The translations under genes were made by a program, and so were the position numbers. Below the pieces are notes generated by a model. The model was not told the DNA's origin, searched no databases, and was given only the letters and a program-made list of their open reading frames with translations. Shown one piece after another: positions 14,917 through 23,545 of a stretch of 44,369 nt of DNA; the stretch's first letter is position 1, and each line of letters begins with the position of its first letter. The stretch covers positions 1-44,369 of the forward strand of contig NZ_JARXIA010000033.1 in NCBI RefSeq assembly GCF_031127875.1, written 5' to 3'. The DNA is from Pelagicoccus sp. SDUM812005. GTDB lineage: Bacteria > Verrucomicrobiota > Verrucomicrobiia > Opitutales > Opitutaceae.

Positions 14917-16230
14917 TTAGCCGCCCACGCTTCGCCGCGCCGCGAGAGCGCTCTTGCAACTGTCCAAGCTGCGGACCACATCCGCCCTGTCCTTGCTCGA
15001 ATCCTTATCGCAGGTATCGTGCCCTTCCGCCAGCTGCTCCCATTGCCGCTGCAAGGCCGCCAAACGTACGTCGCCCTCCGGCAACGAACGCGCGATCGAT
15101 TCCAGCGACTCGATCAGCCGAATCACGATTTCCGGATAGCTCCTGCCCGATTGCCTCAATTGATCGAAGACGCCGTTCACCAAGCCATCGTAATCGGTCT
15201 GCGGACAATAGACCCGCTCCGCGTCTTCCGTATCCAAATAATAACACGGCGGCAGATCTCGCTCGCTCAGCTGACGCATCGCGGCAGCGAGGTAATCGAT
15301 GCAAACTAGGGCCGTATTGGGATCGTTAATACCGGGAGAAATCGCCCGCAGGGCAACTTCAACCAACTGGTCCACCAGAAACTCCAAATCCTGCTCCGGC
15401 GTCCGCTTCTCGCCGACGAATACCCATTCCCTCACCATCTTGGCGGCGGCCTTGGGTTCCGACTCACCGAACACCGCAGCAAGAGGCTCCCCCTTGGCGA
15501 CGAACTTGCCCGCCCGCTTGAAAAAGCGCACCCGCAGGTTCCGCTGCGAAGCCCCCTCCAAAGCGCCCTCGCAATCAATGGCCGTGACGTAGCCAGAACG
15601 CTCCGCCTTCACTTCCACGCTCCTCCCGTTCCATTCCGGCGTGTCGACCTTTGGCCGCTTGTTCTCACGTTTCCCCAGCTTCTCGATGCGGCATTCCAGT
15701 TCCCGGTAGACCACCGACACCAAGCTATCCGCCTGGATCGACGTTGCCACGTGATGGATGTAGTAAACGATCATGCAGACGCAAAAGCAGGCCAGGGCGA
15801 TCATCAAGCTCACTGACGGGTGAGCCTCGCTCGCCACCCAATGCTCGTCGATTCCCGGCATAATCAAAATGCCGTAGACGAAGGACCCCACCAACGCACC
15901 CAGGGTGAACTGCGAAGCCCTGCTCTGCAGAAAATTCCTCAGGAGCCGGGGCCCGAACTGCGACGAAGCCAAGGTCAAGGAAACGATCGTGATCGAGAAC
16001 GTTACGCCGGCCACCGTGATCAAGGATCCCACGATCGCGCTCACGATCGCCAGCGAAGCTTCCCGCCCGCTGCGCAGCACGAAAGGGAAGTCCTTCCAAT
16101 CCGAATCGATCGTCCCTTCCCACTGCAACATGGCGTACGCCATAAAGACAGCCAGCGAGATAGACAGGGCCGGCATCAGCCAGAGGCTTTGGCTAACGCT
16201 TTCGAATAGGTTTCGCAAATAGGTTTTCAT
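14917..16230 (-). CDS. DUF2254 family membrane protein
   Basis: A 437-residue protein matching DUF2254. Two N-terminal helices (W-L-M-P-A-L-S-I-S-L-A-V-F-M-A-Y and A-S-L-A-I-V-S-A-I-V-G-S-L) are followed by the conserved V-A-G-V-T-F-S-I-T-I-V-S-L-T-L-A-S-S-Q-F-G-P-R signature near residue 75. Two further helices come next, then a soluble C-terminal half including R-A-I-S-P-G-I-N-D-P-N-T-A. The last ~30 residues are Lys/Asp/Ser-rich. The role of the family is not established. It stands alone and is transcribed divergently from the histidine kinase. Confidence 0.88.
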   Translation of the reverse strand: MKTYLRNLFESVSQSLWLMPALSISLAVFMAYAMLQWEGTIDSDWKDFPFVLRSGREASLAIVSAIVGSLITVAGVTFSITIVSLTLASSQFGPRLLRNFLQSRASQFTLGALVGSFVYGILIMPGIDEHWVASEAHPSVSLMIALACFCVCMIVYYIHHVATSIQADSLVSVVYRELECRIEKLGKRENKRPKVDTPEWNGRSVEVKAERSGYVTAIDCEGALEGASQRNLRVRFFKRAGKFVAKGEPLAAVFGESEPKAAAKMVREWVFVGEKRTPEQDLEFLVDQLVEVALRAISPGINDPNTALVCIDYLAAAMRQLSERDLPPCYYLDTEDAERVYCPQTDYDGLVNGVFDQLRQSGRSYPEIVIRLIESLESIARSLPEGDVRLAALQRQWEQLAEGHDTCDKDSSKDRADVVRSLDSCKSALAARRSVGG

Positions 16231-16412
16231 AGTTCCGTCCTTAAGATTGGGGCAGCATTCACGCCCCGACAGTCACCCTCGAATCCGGTGAAACAGCAAC
16301 CGTTTTCGCCTTCCCCACCTGCCCTAATCCCGATCGCAAACTTACTCCTTTTTGACGAGGAGAGGACGACTATTCGGTTGCGTTGGCTTGAGGGGAACAG
16401 AGAGTTTTTCCG

Positions 16413-17489
16413 ATGCCTGCTTCGTCGCCTTCCGATTTTTCGCTCCTCCCTTTCTTCGAGTCTTCGCACGATCTGTTCTGCATCGCTGGCTTCGACGGCT
16501 ACTTCAAGCAAGTCAACCCCGCCGTCATCGACTTGCTCGGCTACAGCTGGGAAGAGCTGCAAGCCGTCCCCATCAACCAATTCGTCCATCCCGACGATCG
16601 AGACATTACCCAAAAACACCGCGGCAACCTCTGGGAAGGCAAGCCCTTGCTGCGTTTCGAAAACCGCTACCTGAGCAAAGACGGCAAGGTGATCTGGCTC
16701 TCCTGGACCTCCATCCCAAAGACGGAAGAAGGCCTCGTCTACGCTATCGCCAAAGACATCACCCACGTCAAAGAGCAGGAAAAGCAGCGCAACCAACTCC
16801 TAGCCGACCTCACCGCCGCCAACGACTGCCTCAAAAAACTCAACTACGCCACCTCCCACGACATCCGCTCCCCGATCGGAAATCTACTCTCCGTGCTGAG
16901 CATGTGGAACACCTCCGCGATCACCGACCCAGAAACCCTCAGCTTCGTCGAGCTGCTCAATACCACTAGCCAACGCCTCAAGGAAAGCATGGATCGGCAC
17001 CTCGAAGGCCTGCAAGCAAACGACCCCCTCTACGTCGACCTCACCGAAATCAACCTGCGCAAGGCAATCGACACCGTTCTCGATTCGGTAAGCCGACTCC
17101 TCCTGGACTCAAACGCCACCGTCAGCATCGACCTCAAGGACTTCTCGTATGTACGCTTCAACTACAACTATCTCGAAAGCGTCCTGCTCAACTTGCTAAC
17201 GAACTCGCTCAAATACGCCCACCCTGACCGGGCTCCAGAGATACGCATCGCATCCCATCGCTCGGGAAACAAGAAAATCATAACCTTCTCGGACAACGGC
17301 CTGGGCTTCGACAGCGAAAAGCACAAAGACCAGGTCTTTGGCCTGCGCCAGACCTTCCACCAGCACAGCGACAGCAGAGGCATCGGCCTCTACCTCGTGC
17401 ACAACCACATCTCGAGCCTAGGAGGAACGATCACCGTGCAAAGCGAGGTCAACGTCGGCACCACCTTCCGCATCGAGCTGCACGCCTGA
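16413..17489 (+). CDS. Orphan PAS-sensor histidine kinase
   Basis: A 358-residue soluble kinase without membrane segments. It has an N-terminal PAS domain (residues ~12-120: F-C-I-A-G-F-D-G-Y-F-K-Q-V-N-P-A, L-G-Y-S-W-E-E-L, W-L-S-W-T-S-I-P). A dimerisation domain carries the phospho-acceptor His149 in S-H-D-I-R-S-P-I. The HATPase domain has the N-box L-L-N-L-L-T-N-S-L-K-Y, the G1 box D-N-G-L-G-F-D and the G2 box R-G-I-G-L-Y-L-V. It probably senses a cytoplasmic ligand or redox state through PAS. No response regulator is encoded nearby, so its partner is elsewhere in the genome. Confidence 0.9.
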   Translation: MPASSPSDFSLLPFFESSHDLFCIAGFDGYFKQVNPAVIDLLGYSWEELQAVPINQFVHPDDRDITQKHRGNLWEGKPLLRFENRYLSKDGKVIWLSWTSIPKTEEGLVYAIAKDITHVKEQEKQRNQLLADLTAANDCLKKLNYATSHDIRSPIGNLLSVLSMWNTSAITDPETLSFVELLNTTSQRLKESMDRHLEGLQANDPLYVDLTEINLRKAIDTVLDSVSRLLLDSNATVSIDLKDFSYVRFNYNYLESVLLNLLTNSLKYAHPDRAPEIRIASHRSGNKKIITFSDNGLGFDSEKHKDQVFGLRQTFHQHSDSRGIGLYLVHNHISSLGGTITVQSEVNVGTTFRIELHA

Positions 17490-17536
17490 GCTCCAGAGCT
17501 ACGAGCTCCGCTCCAAGCGAACCCGCCGCCATCGAG

Positions 17537-17920
17537 CTACGCCGAAAAAGGGTCGATCCCCTTCCTCACCTGGAAACTGTGGGCGATGCTTTTAGCCGCG
17601 TTCAAGGCCTGCTCGGAAACCGGTCCCCGAAACAACTCCGCCACCGTCGCCTCAAAAAGCTGCAGCCACCTCACGAAATGCTCCCGTCCCACGTCCAGCG
17701 AAGCGTGCTTAGCGAACGGGTTTCCGCGATAGTCCCCCCTCCGGAAAATCAGATTCGTCCAAAACGCGTACATCGTCGGCAAATGCTCGTCCCAGTCATG
17801 CACCACCGCATCGAAAACCGGGCCGATCAAAGCATCCTGCCGAACCTTCCCATAAAAGGTGTCGACCATAAGTTTGATCGACGCCTCGTCCACGATATCG
17901 TCCTTAACGTTTTGATACAC
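17537..17920 (-). CDS. Group III truncated haemoglobin
   Basis: A 127-residue 2/2 globin of the group III (P) family. The N-terminal helix includes I-K-L-M-V-D-T-F-Y-G-K-V-R. The family-specific F-W-T-N-L-I-F-R-R-G-D-Y-R-G-N-P-F segment follows, then H-A-S-L-D-V-G-R-E-H-F-V-R-W, where the second His is the expected proximal haem ligand. It would bind O2, NO or similar ligands; the physiological role of group III globins is not settled. The start codon is GTG at 17920. It lies 25 bp behind the malic enzyme gene on the same strand, which suggests co-transcription. Confidence 0.92.
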   Translation of the reverse strand: MYQNVKDDIVDEASIKLMVDTFYGKVRQDALIGPVFDAVVHDWDEHLPTMYAFWTNLIFRRGDYRGNPFAKHASLDVGREHFVRWLQLFEATVAELFRGPVSEQALNAAKSIAHSFQVRKGIDPFSA

Positions 17921-17945
17921 GGCTTCCCTCGTTCCTAAAAATTCA

Positions 17946-19670
17946 CTACAGCGACGTTCGCTGATAGCTCCTGTATTGCGGTTCCCAATACACCTTATCG
18001 ATGGCCTTCTCCAGCGCCAGTTCCGTCATCTCGCGAGCAACGCCATCCACCATGGCCTGCCGCGCCACCCTACGAGCGATCAGGCGACTCAAGTTGCGGA
18101 TCTCGTCCAAGGCCGGCAAGAGCGGGGCCCCGACGCTCGAGCGATCCGGCGAGCTTTCCGCCAACGTGCGGCTGGCAGCGATCAGCATCCCTTCCGTAAC
18201 TCGCCGGGCCCGGCTCGCCAAGACGCCCAAGCCCACGCCCGGAAAGATATAGCTGTTGTTGCACTGCGATACATGGTGAACCTTCCCCTTGTAGTTGACC
18301 GGAGCAAACGGGCTTCCCGTGGCCAAGATCGCCTTCCCATCCGTCCACTCAATCACATCCTGCGGCGTCGCTTCCGCCAAGCTAGTCGGGTTCGACAGCG
18401 GCAAAATGATCGGCTGAGCGACCTGGCTCGCCATGAGACGAATCTGCTCCTCCTTGAAAAGCCCGAACTGTCCGGACACGCCCACCAGCACGGTCGGTTT
18501 CGCGTTTCCGATAACGTTTACCAAAGGCACCAAGCCCTTCTCGTCGCGCCAGGAATCCACCGAGGCCGCGTCGCAGGCCAGCTCCCGCTGGAAATCGCGC
18601 AGCCCCCCCATGTCGGAGGTCAGCAAGCCATCCTTGTCGACCATGAAGATACGAGACTTCGCATCCGCTTCCGACAAGCCTTCAGCCTGCAAATGCGCCA
18701 CCAAATGCTCGGCGATGCCGCAGCCAGCCGAGCCAGCCCCAACGAAACAAATACGCTGCTCCGCGAGGGACTCTCTCTTGCGCGCGACCGCCGCCAACAA
18801 CGTTCCCGCCGTCACGGCAGCCGTCCCTTGAATGTCGTCGTTGAAGCAACACAGCTCGTCCCGATAGCGCTTGAGCAGCGGCATCGCGTTAGGCTGGGCG
18901 AAGTCCTCGAACTGTAGCAGCACGTCCGGCCACAGGTCCGTCACCGCCTTGATGAACTTGTCTACGAACTCGAAATAAGCTTCGCCCCGGATACGCGGAG
19001 AGCGCTTGCCCATGTACATCGGATCGTTGACCAGAGCCTCGTTGTCGCAACCCACGTCCAGCGTGATCGGCAATGTATTCGCTGGGCTGATACCGCCGCA
19101 GGCCGAATAAAGTGCCAGCTTGCCAATCGGAATTCCCATTCCCCCGATCCCCTGGTCTCCCAGACCCAAGATGCGCTCGCCATCCGTCACCACGATTACG
19201 CTCACCCGCTTGCGCGTCGCGTTGCGCAGGATGCGGTCGATCTTGTCGCGGTCCTCGTAGCTGATGAACAAGCCCCGCTTGCGGCGATAGATCTGCGAAA
19301 ACTTTTGGCAGGCCTCACCCACGGTCGGAGTGTAGATCAGCGGCAGCATCTCCTCCAGATAGCGCGTCAGCAGCGAGTAGTAGAGGGTCTCGTTGGTGTC
19401 CTGGATGCTGCGCAAGTAGATGTGCTTCTCCATGCGAGACGTCAACTCGCTGAACTGCAGGTAAGCGCGGTCCCGCTGCTCCTCGATCGTCTCGATGCAA
19501 TGCGGCAGCAATCCCTCAAGGTTAAACTCCCGACGCTCCCGCGCGGTGAAGGCGCTCCCCTTGTTAAGCAGCGGAGTCTCCAACAAGATGGGTCCCGCAT
19601 AAGGAATGTAAAGTGGCCGCTTCGACTCTGCTTCAGGCATGCTCTCGTTAGAAGCAACGCTTATGCCCAT
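17946..19670 (-). CDS. maeA: NAD-dependent malic enzyme
   Basis: A malic enzyme of 574 residues, closely resembling E. coli MaeA/SfcA along its length. It has [10 protein letters not shown] near the N-terminus, [28 protein letters not shown], and [14 protein letters not shown]. The NAD-binding [10 protein letters not shown] and a terminal Y-R-S-Y-Q-R-T-S-L complete the match. It oxidatively decarboxylates malate to pyruvate in the cytoplasm. The ATG at 19670 (MGISVASN) is chosen; 19640 (MPEAESK) is an alternative that fits the family start equally well, and 19748 seems too far upstream. It is followed by the truncated haemoglobin gene. Confidence 0.94.
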   Translation of the reverse strand: MGISVASNESMPEAESKRPLYIPYAGPILLETPLLNKGSAFTARERREFNLEGLLPHCIETIEEQRDRAYLQFSELTSRMEKHIYLRSIQDTNETLYYSLLTRYLEEMLPLIYTPTVGEACQKFSQIYRRKRGLFISYEDRDKIDRILRNATRKRVSVIVVTDGERILGLGDQGIGGMGIPIGKLALYSACGGISPANTLPITLDVGCDNEALVNDPMYMGKRSPRIRGEAYFEFVDKFIKAVTDLWPDVLLQFEDFAQPNAMPLLKRYRDELCCFNDDIQGTAAVTAGTLLAAVARKRESLAEQRICFVGAGSAGCGIAEHLVAHLQAEGLSEADAKSRIFMVDKDGLLTSDMGGLRDFQRELACDAASVDSWRDEKGLVPLVNVIGNAKPTVLVGVSGQFGLFKEEQIRLMASQVAQPIILPLSNPTSLAEATPQDVIEWTDGKAILATGSPFAPVNYKGKVHHVSQCNNSYIFPGVGLGVLASRARRVTEGMLIAASRTLAESSPDRSSVGAPLLPALDEIRNLSRLIARRVARQAMVDGVAREMTELALEKAIDKVYWEPQYRSYQRTSL

Positions 19671-19817
19671 AGCAAGGCGATAGTGTTGCCTCCTTTCCTG
19701 AAGCGATAACTTAAAGCCTATCGACCTCCAATAGTTCAAACCTCTCAATAAGCGTTCAAACTTAGCCTAGTGGCAAATCCTTGACGCAACCAGAGTCCTC
19801 GATTCAGCTACAAAGCC

Positions 19818-20297
19818 ATGCTTGAGCCAATCAAAGCTCTAATATTCAAGTTCAGCAAAAGAGAGGAACAAAGCCTCCCCCCACAGGAGAGCCTCCTCCA
19901 ACAAGAAGGTTGGATTGGTGTAGATTTGGACGGCACCCTAGCCGAGTACGCAAGCTGGCAAGGCATTACCCAGATTGGACGTCCAGTCCCGCTGATGCTC
20001 AAACGGGTGCGTGTTTGGATCGCCGCCGGCTATCAAATAAAAATAATGACAGCTCGAGCTGGATTGCCAGAAGGAGTCGACTCGGTTAAAAGTTGGTTAG
20101 CGAAGCACGGACTCCCCGAACTTGAGGTCACAAACCAAAAAGATTTCGATATGATCGAACTGTGGGACGACCGGGCAATCCAAGTTGTACCCAATTCCGG
20201 TATACCAGTGCTCAGGATGAGCCAGAACTCCCGACCCAAAGCTCCGCTGCTGCCTGAGGAGAAGAACGAGGAGACTTGCGAGGTTCCTCCGAGATGA
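19818..20297 (+). CDS. HAD-like phosphatase
   Basis: A 159-residue protein with the HAD-superfamily motif I nucleophile V-D-L-D-G-T-L (Asp36 and Asp38) and motif II in Y-Q-I-K-I-M-T-A-R-A. A conserved K-D-F-D-M-I-E-L-W-D-D-R-A near residue 115 supplies the acidic motif IV. Small HAD proteins of this kind are often annotated as hypothetical hydrolases; the substrate is unknown. The C-terminus is Pro/Glu-rich and probably disordered. It is divergent from maeA with a gap of about 150 bp. Confidence 0.8.
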   Translation: MLEPIKALIFKFSKREEQSLPPQESLLQQEGWIGVDLDGTLAEYASWQGITQIGRPVPLMLKRVRVWIAAGYQIKIMTARAGLPEGVDSVKSWLAKHGLPELEVTNQKDFDMIELWDDRAIQVVPNSGIPVLRMSQNSRPKAPLLPEEKNEETCEVPPR

Positions 20298-20728
20298 TGA
20301 GCGAGTTTTACTCCTCCTCTAATCACCGTATCACGGCTGGGTAGTCGAACTTCAGACTACCCCATTGTACATGGCGAACACAGAAATCGCTATATCGCAA
20401 AGAAAGCCATAAAATGAGCAATACGATCACTCTCGATTGTACATTTTCGCTCAACCGCTCTCCTTACTCAAGCTAATTTTTACAAATTGGGCACGCTTTC
20501 AAGGCAACCGATAGGCGTTTTGCAACCGAAATGCCAATTGGGCACCAAACCTATGCTGGTATCTACGCAAGCGCTAAGAATACGCTCTCAATATCATTGC
20601 TACTTCGCACATCAAAACCACGCTTTAATTCGATACATCATCGTTCGTTTTTCATAACCACAGAGTTGGAATGAGATGTGCTCGATGAATGTTTGAACTG
20701 GAATTAGAACAACCAATCTAACTAATCC
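20298..20728. other. Non-coding region upstream of the PEP-CTERM gene, rich in paired motifs
   Basis: No gene is visible. A hairpin with 8-bp arms GGGTAGTC/GACTACCC (20339-20362) follows the HAD gene but lacks a T-run. Three short motifs occur twice: ATTGTACAT (20364-20372 and 20436-20444), AATTGGGCAC (20485-20494 and 20536-20545) and GCAACCGA (20504-20511 and 20522-20529). The last two pairs nest symmetrically within 61 bp. They could be binding sites for a regulator of the gene at 20729. A proper sigma-54 -24/-12 pair was not found. Confidence 0.4.
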
Positions 20729-21334
20729 ATGAAACTGCTGAGAAAGCTAATAATCGCGACGGTCTCATTGACTATCGCTGGAGTCGCCTATGCGGTTCCC
20801 TCGACGGCGTTCACTATCGATTTCGACTTCGAGACCGATGGTGTATCAAGTGCATCAACAACCTCTGGAACTGGCGATTTCGCATCGATCGGAGCATTTT
20901 CGGGAGGTTCGGTATCTGGCGGCAGCTTGACAAGCGGCGGCCTAACGAACTTCGCGTTTAACTTCGACATTGCTCCTGGCTTTGTAGCAACGATCACAAA
21001 GATCATTGCAACTACAACTTACCAGGGACCGATGCTCGCACTCCACCTAACAACCGTAAACTCGACTCCCGCTCTATTTGGTGCGACATCTCCTGTCGGA
21101 ACTGGTGAATTCACCACGTCCCCAGGATACTCGTACGAAATTGGCGACGGAGGATCTGCTGCATTCAATGTATACGCATTGAGCCTCGGCTCTTTCTCCC
21201 TCGAGAACTTCACGGTCGAAGGTACGATTGCGGCAGTTCCAGAAACATCAACAATGCTCCTCGGAGGACTAGGGTCTATCTTGGTCTTCGCCCTAGGATA
21301 CAAGCGACGCAAAGATGCTGCCGTAGCGGCCTAG
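20729..21334 (+). CDS. PEP-CTERM sorting-domain protein
   Basis: A secreted protein of 201 residues. It has an N-terminal signal peptide (L-I-I-A-T-V-S-L-T-I-A-G-V-A-Y-A) and a Ser/Gly/Thr-rich low-complexity body predicted to be beta-structured. The C-terminal tripartite sorting signal reads V-P-E-T-S-T near residue 170, a hydrophobic helix (M-L-L-G-G-L-G-S-I-L-V-F-A-L-G) and a basic stop (Y-K-R-R-K). The motif is the VPE-x-ST variant, with Thr in place of the second Pro. An exosortase is expected to cleave it and release or anchor the protein at the cell surface. The fused exosortase at 40429 is the obvious candidate. The body has no recognisable enzyme domain. Confidence 0.9.
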   Translation: MKLLRKLIIATVSLTIAGVAYAVPSTAFTIDFDFETDGVSSASTTSGTGDFASIGAFSGGSVSGGSLTSGGLTNFAFNFDIAPGFVATITKIIATTTYQGPMLALHLTTVNSTPALFGATSPVGTGEFTTSPGYSYEIGDGGSAAFNVYALSLGSFSLENFTVEGTIAAVPETSTMLLGGLGSILVFALGYKRRKDAAVAA

Positions 21335-21357
21335 CTTCTAAACGTTAGGAACTTATT

Positions 21358-21387
21358 GGAACCCCGCAAGTGACCTTGCGGGGTTCC
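21358..21387 (+). terminator. Strong hairpin downstream of the PEP-CTERM gene
   Basis: GGAACCCCGCAAG and CTTGCGGGGTTCC pair perfectly over 13 bp around a TGAC loop, 23 bp after the PEP-CTERM stop. The downstream T content is low (TCTGCT), so this is a probable terminator with an imperfect U-tract, or a bidirectional barrier against the convergent operon. Confidence 0.7.
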
Positions 21388-21661
21388 TCTGCTAACAGGC
21401 ATCTGCCTGCTAAGCTATAAACATGATCAAACAATTGCTATGACCCCCCTTAAACATCTAACAAGGCCGAGGAAGTAACCTTCATCCCCGCAGCAGCCTC
21501 CCATGCGGCTTCCACAGAAGCAACTCTTGGACACAAGCAGCGTAGGCGATCAGAAAGCTCCGCATGACCTTGAGCGACAAAACGTAATCGATCCTGCTAT
21601 TTTAAAAGCAGGACTTACTTTCCGCCGTTCGAAGTGATAGTTCCAACGCGAAGCCGGTACG
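21388..21661. other. Convergent non-coding gap
   Basis: This stretch lies between the PEP-CTERM gene and the 3' end of the minus-strand exopolysaccharide operon. A CAGGCA-TC-TGCCTG palindrome sits near 21395. No gene or clear U-rich terminator for the minus operon is visible. Confidence 0.4.
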
Positions 21662-23542
21662 TTAACGCCACAGAATAGATTTGACTGAATCCGGTACACC
21701 CAAATCAAACTCGTTTCCTTCGATCGTAACCAAATTCATATCGTGTGAAATTTCCAAAAAACGTTCCGGAAACCTTAACGAAACCTTTGGGGGAATTTTC
21801 GACTCATCCATTGAAACGCGGTTGTTCACAATTCCCACAATACAGTCCGAATCATCTGGAGCGGAAAGGGCAACCACATCGCCATACGCATCCAGCAAGC
21901 TAACGTTCACGAATTGATTCGAATACAAGAAGACGCTTCCCTGAGGACTCACTATTGTTACGCACGTTTTCTTCGTGTTTACGATCGTGTTTCTCTCAAT
22001 CGTAAGGTTTTTAACGCGACTCGCATACACAGCAAAGTCCCTAAGACAATTCTCGATCGTATTCTCACGGATAACAATCTCGCTGACCGCATTGTCATTA
22101 CTCGCGATGTAATTCATAACAGCAATCGCTGATCGCCTCGGATTGCGAACCGTATTTCCGATTAACTCCACTTGATCGATAATTCGGTTTCCCGTCGTCA
22201 CGGTAATCGCCGCATGGGAGGAAGACTTGCAATCCACAATCAAATTTTGGCGGACGGAGACATTCGTGACCTCCAAGGTACCATATGATTTCTCAGAGGT
22301 CACTAAGATGCCGGCCGACGGAGAATCGCTAACGATATTGCTAACGATTTCAATATCGCGTCCACCCGATACAGCGATCCCCCTCCCCCAAGTCTGACCT
22401 GAAATATGGTTCGAAACGACCGTGACACCAGAACAAGGAGCAGCCTTTCCCAAATCCCCATACGAAACCACCGCAATTCCGTCGTCACCGCACTCTGACA
22501 CGCGATTCCTTCTGATCACGATATCGCTGGAAGGAGCCCCCCCTTCGGACTGCGTAATGTGAATACCGTCTGCCAAGCACCTGCTGACAAAGCTGTCGCT
22601 GACCAAGCCATTGCTTGATCCTTGTACGAAGATGCCAGCCCCACTCCCCCCACTCACGTCAACATGGTCTATTGCAAATCGTTCCGCCTCCGCGACGTAC
22701 AACAAGGTCATTTCTGGAGTTCGGGTCCGATTTTCCTGATGGCTCGCGACTTCAATCGTCAAATGGGATACGATAGAGCCTTCACCGCCAATACGAAACG
22801 CGGTCTTTCCAACCGTCCCGAACGCGTTATCAACATGCCTGATCACAGAAGAAACACCAGCCCCTACCAGTTCTACACTTTCTATCGGAACAACTCGGCT
22901 TTCGCTCGGACAAGCAATATCGTAAATCCCCGGAGGCAAATGGAAAGTGCGCCGCGTACCAGAACTCTCCTTCAAGGTTTCGAATAAATATAGATACCTC
23001 TCTTGAGGCGTGTTGCCGACAACATCCAATACTTCCGCATCACTTGGAATCTGGTGAAATTCGAACCGCAACTCGTCGTCCTCCCCTTCGAACCCAATTT
23101 CCGAAATGGACGAAATGTCCTCAGACTCGAACGTTGCCACAAACGATTCATCGCTATGGATTGTCAGTCGATCCAGCTCTGGCTCTATATAAAACCCCAA
23201 GTCACTACCTTCGACGACAACCGACCGCCCTCCCTCGCCAATAAGACGAATCCCACTCGACACGATTTCGAAATCAAAGACTAACGAGCCATCCTCTTTA
23301 CGGAACAGCAAGCGGCCCGCTTCCCCTTGCCTGAAATCCCACAAGCTTAAGCAACTACGCAACACAGGATCAACATCGTAGCCGCTCTCGATTCCGGAAC
23401 TCCCTTGTGGGCCAACATAAAGCCCTTCCGGCGAAACAGGCGGCTCCTCCGCAGCATCAGAAGCGAGCGTGACAACGATAAACGTTAGAACCAACGGCAC
23501 CCTCAAAAGGTATCGCTTCTCCCTAATGAACCCAAAAACCAT
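21662..23542 (-). CDS. Secreted right-handed parallel beta-helix protein
   Basis: A 626-residue protein with a signal peptide (L-R-V-P-L-V-L-T-F-I-V-V-T-L-A-S). The N-terminal region spans about 200 residues. From about residue 205 the sequence is made of repeated Asn/Val-rich coils (I-V-I-R-R-N-R-V-S-E-C, V-T-V-V-S-N-H-I-S, I-E-I-V-S-N-I-V-S, V-E-L-I-G-N-T-V and so on), the pattern of NosD/pectate-lyase-type parallel beta-helices. Such folds in polysaccharide loci are usually lyases, hydrolases or C5-epimerases acting on the polymer in the periplasm or outside; which one cannot be told from the sequence. It is last gene of the minus operon, 3 bp after the polymerase. Confidence 0.85.
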   Translation of the reverse strand: MVFGFIREKRYLLRVPLVLTFIVVTLASDAAEEPPVSPEGLYVGPQGSSGIESGYDVDPVLRSCLSLWDFRQGEAGRLLFRKEDGSLVFDFEIVSSGIRLIGEGGRSVVVEGSDLGFYIEPELDRLTIHSDESFVATFESEDISSISEIGFEGEDDELRFEFHQIPSDAEVLDVVGNTPQERYLYLFETLKESSGTRRTFHLPPGIYDIACPSESRVVPIESVELVGAGVSSVIRHVDNAFGTVGKTAFRIGGEGSIVSHLTIEVASHQENRTRTPEMTLLYVAEAERFAIDHVDVSGGSGAGIFVQGSSNGLVSDSFVSRCLADGIHITQSEGGAPSSDIVIRRNRVSECGDDGIAVVSYGDLGKAAPCSGVTVVSNHISGQTWGRGIAVSGGRDIEIVSNIVSDSPSAGILVTSEKSYGTLEVTNVSVRQNLIVDCKSSSHAAITVTTGNRIIDQVELIGNTVRNPRRSAIAVMNYIASNDNAVSEIVIRENTIENCLRDFAVYASRVKNLTIERNTIVNTKKTCVTIVSPQGSVFLYSNQFVNVSLLDAYGDVVALSAPDDSDCIVGIVNNRVSMDESKIPPKVSLRFPERFLEISHDMNLVTIEGNEFDLGVPDSVKSILWR

Positions 23543-23545
23543 ATG

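Noticed and set aside
20461-20560. Sigma-54 promoter (GG/GC at -24/-12) for the PEP-CTERM gene
   Set aside because: TTGGGCAC occurs twice, but in neither case is a GC doublet found at the required 10-bp spacing.
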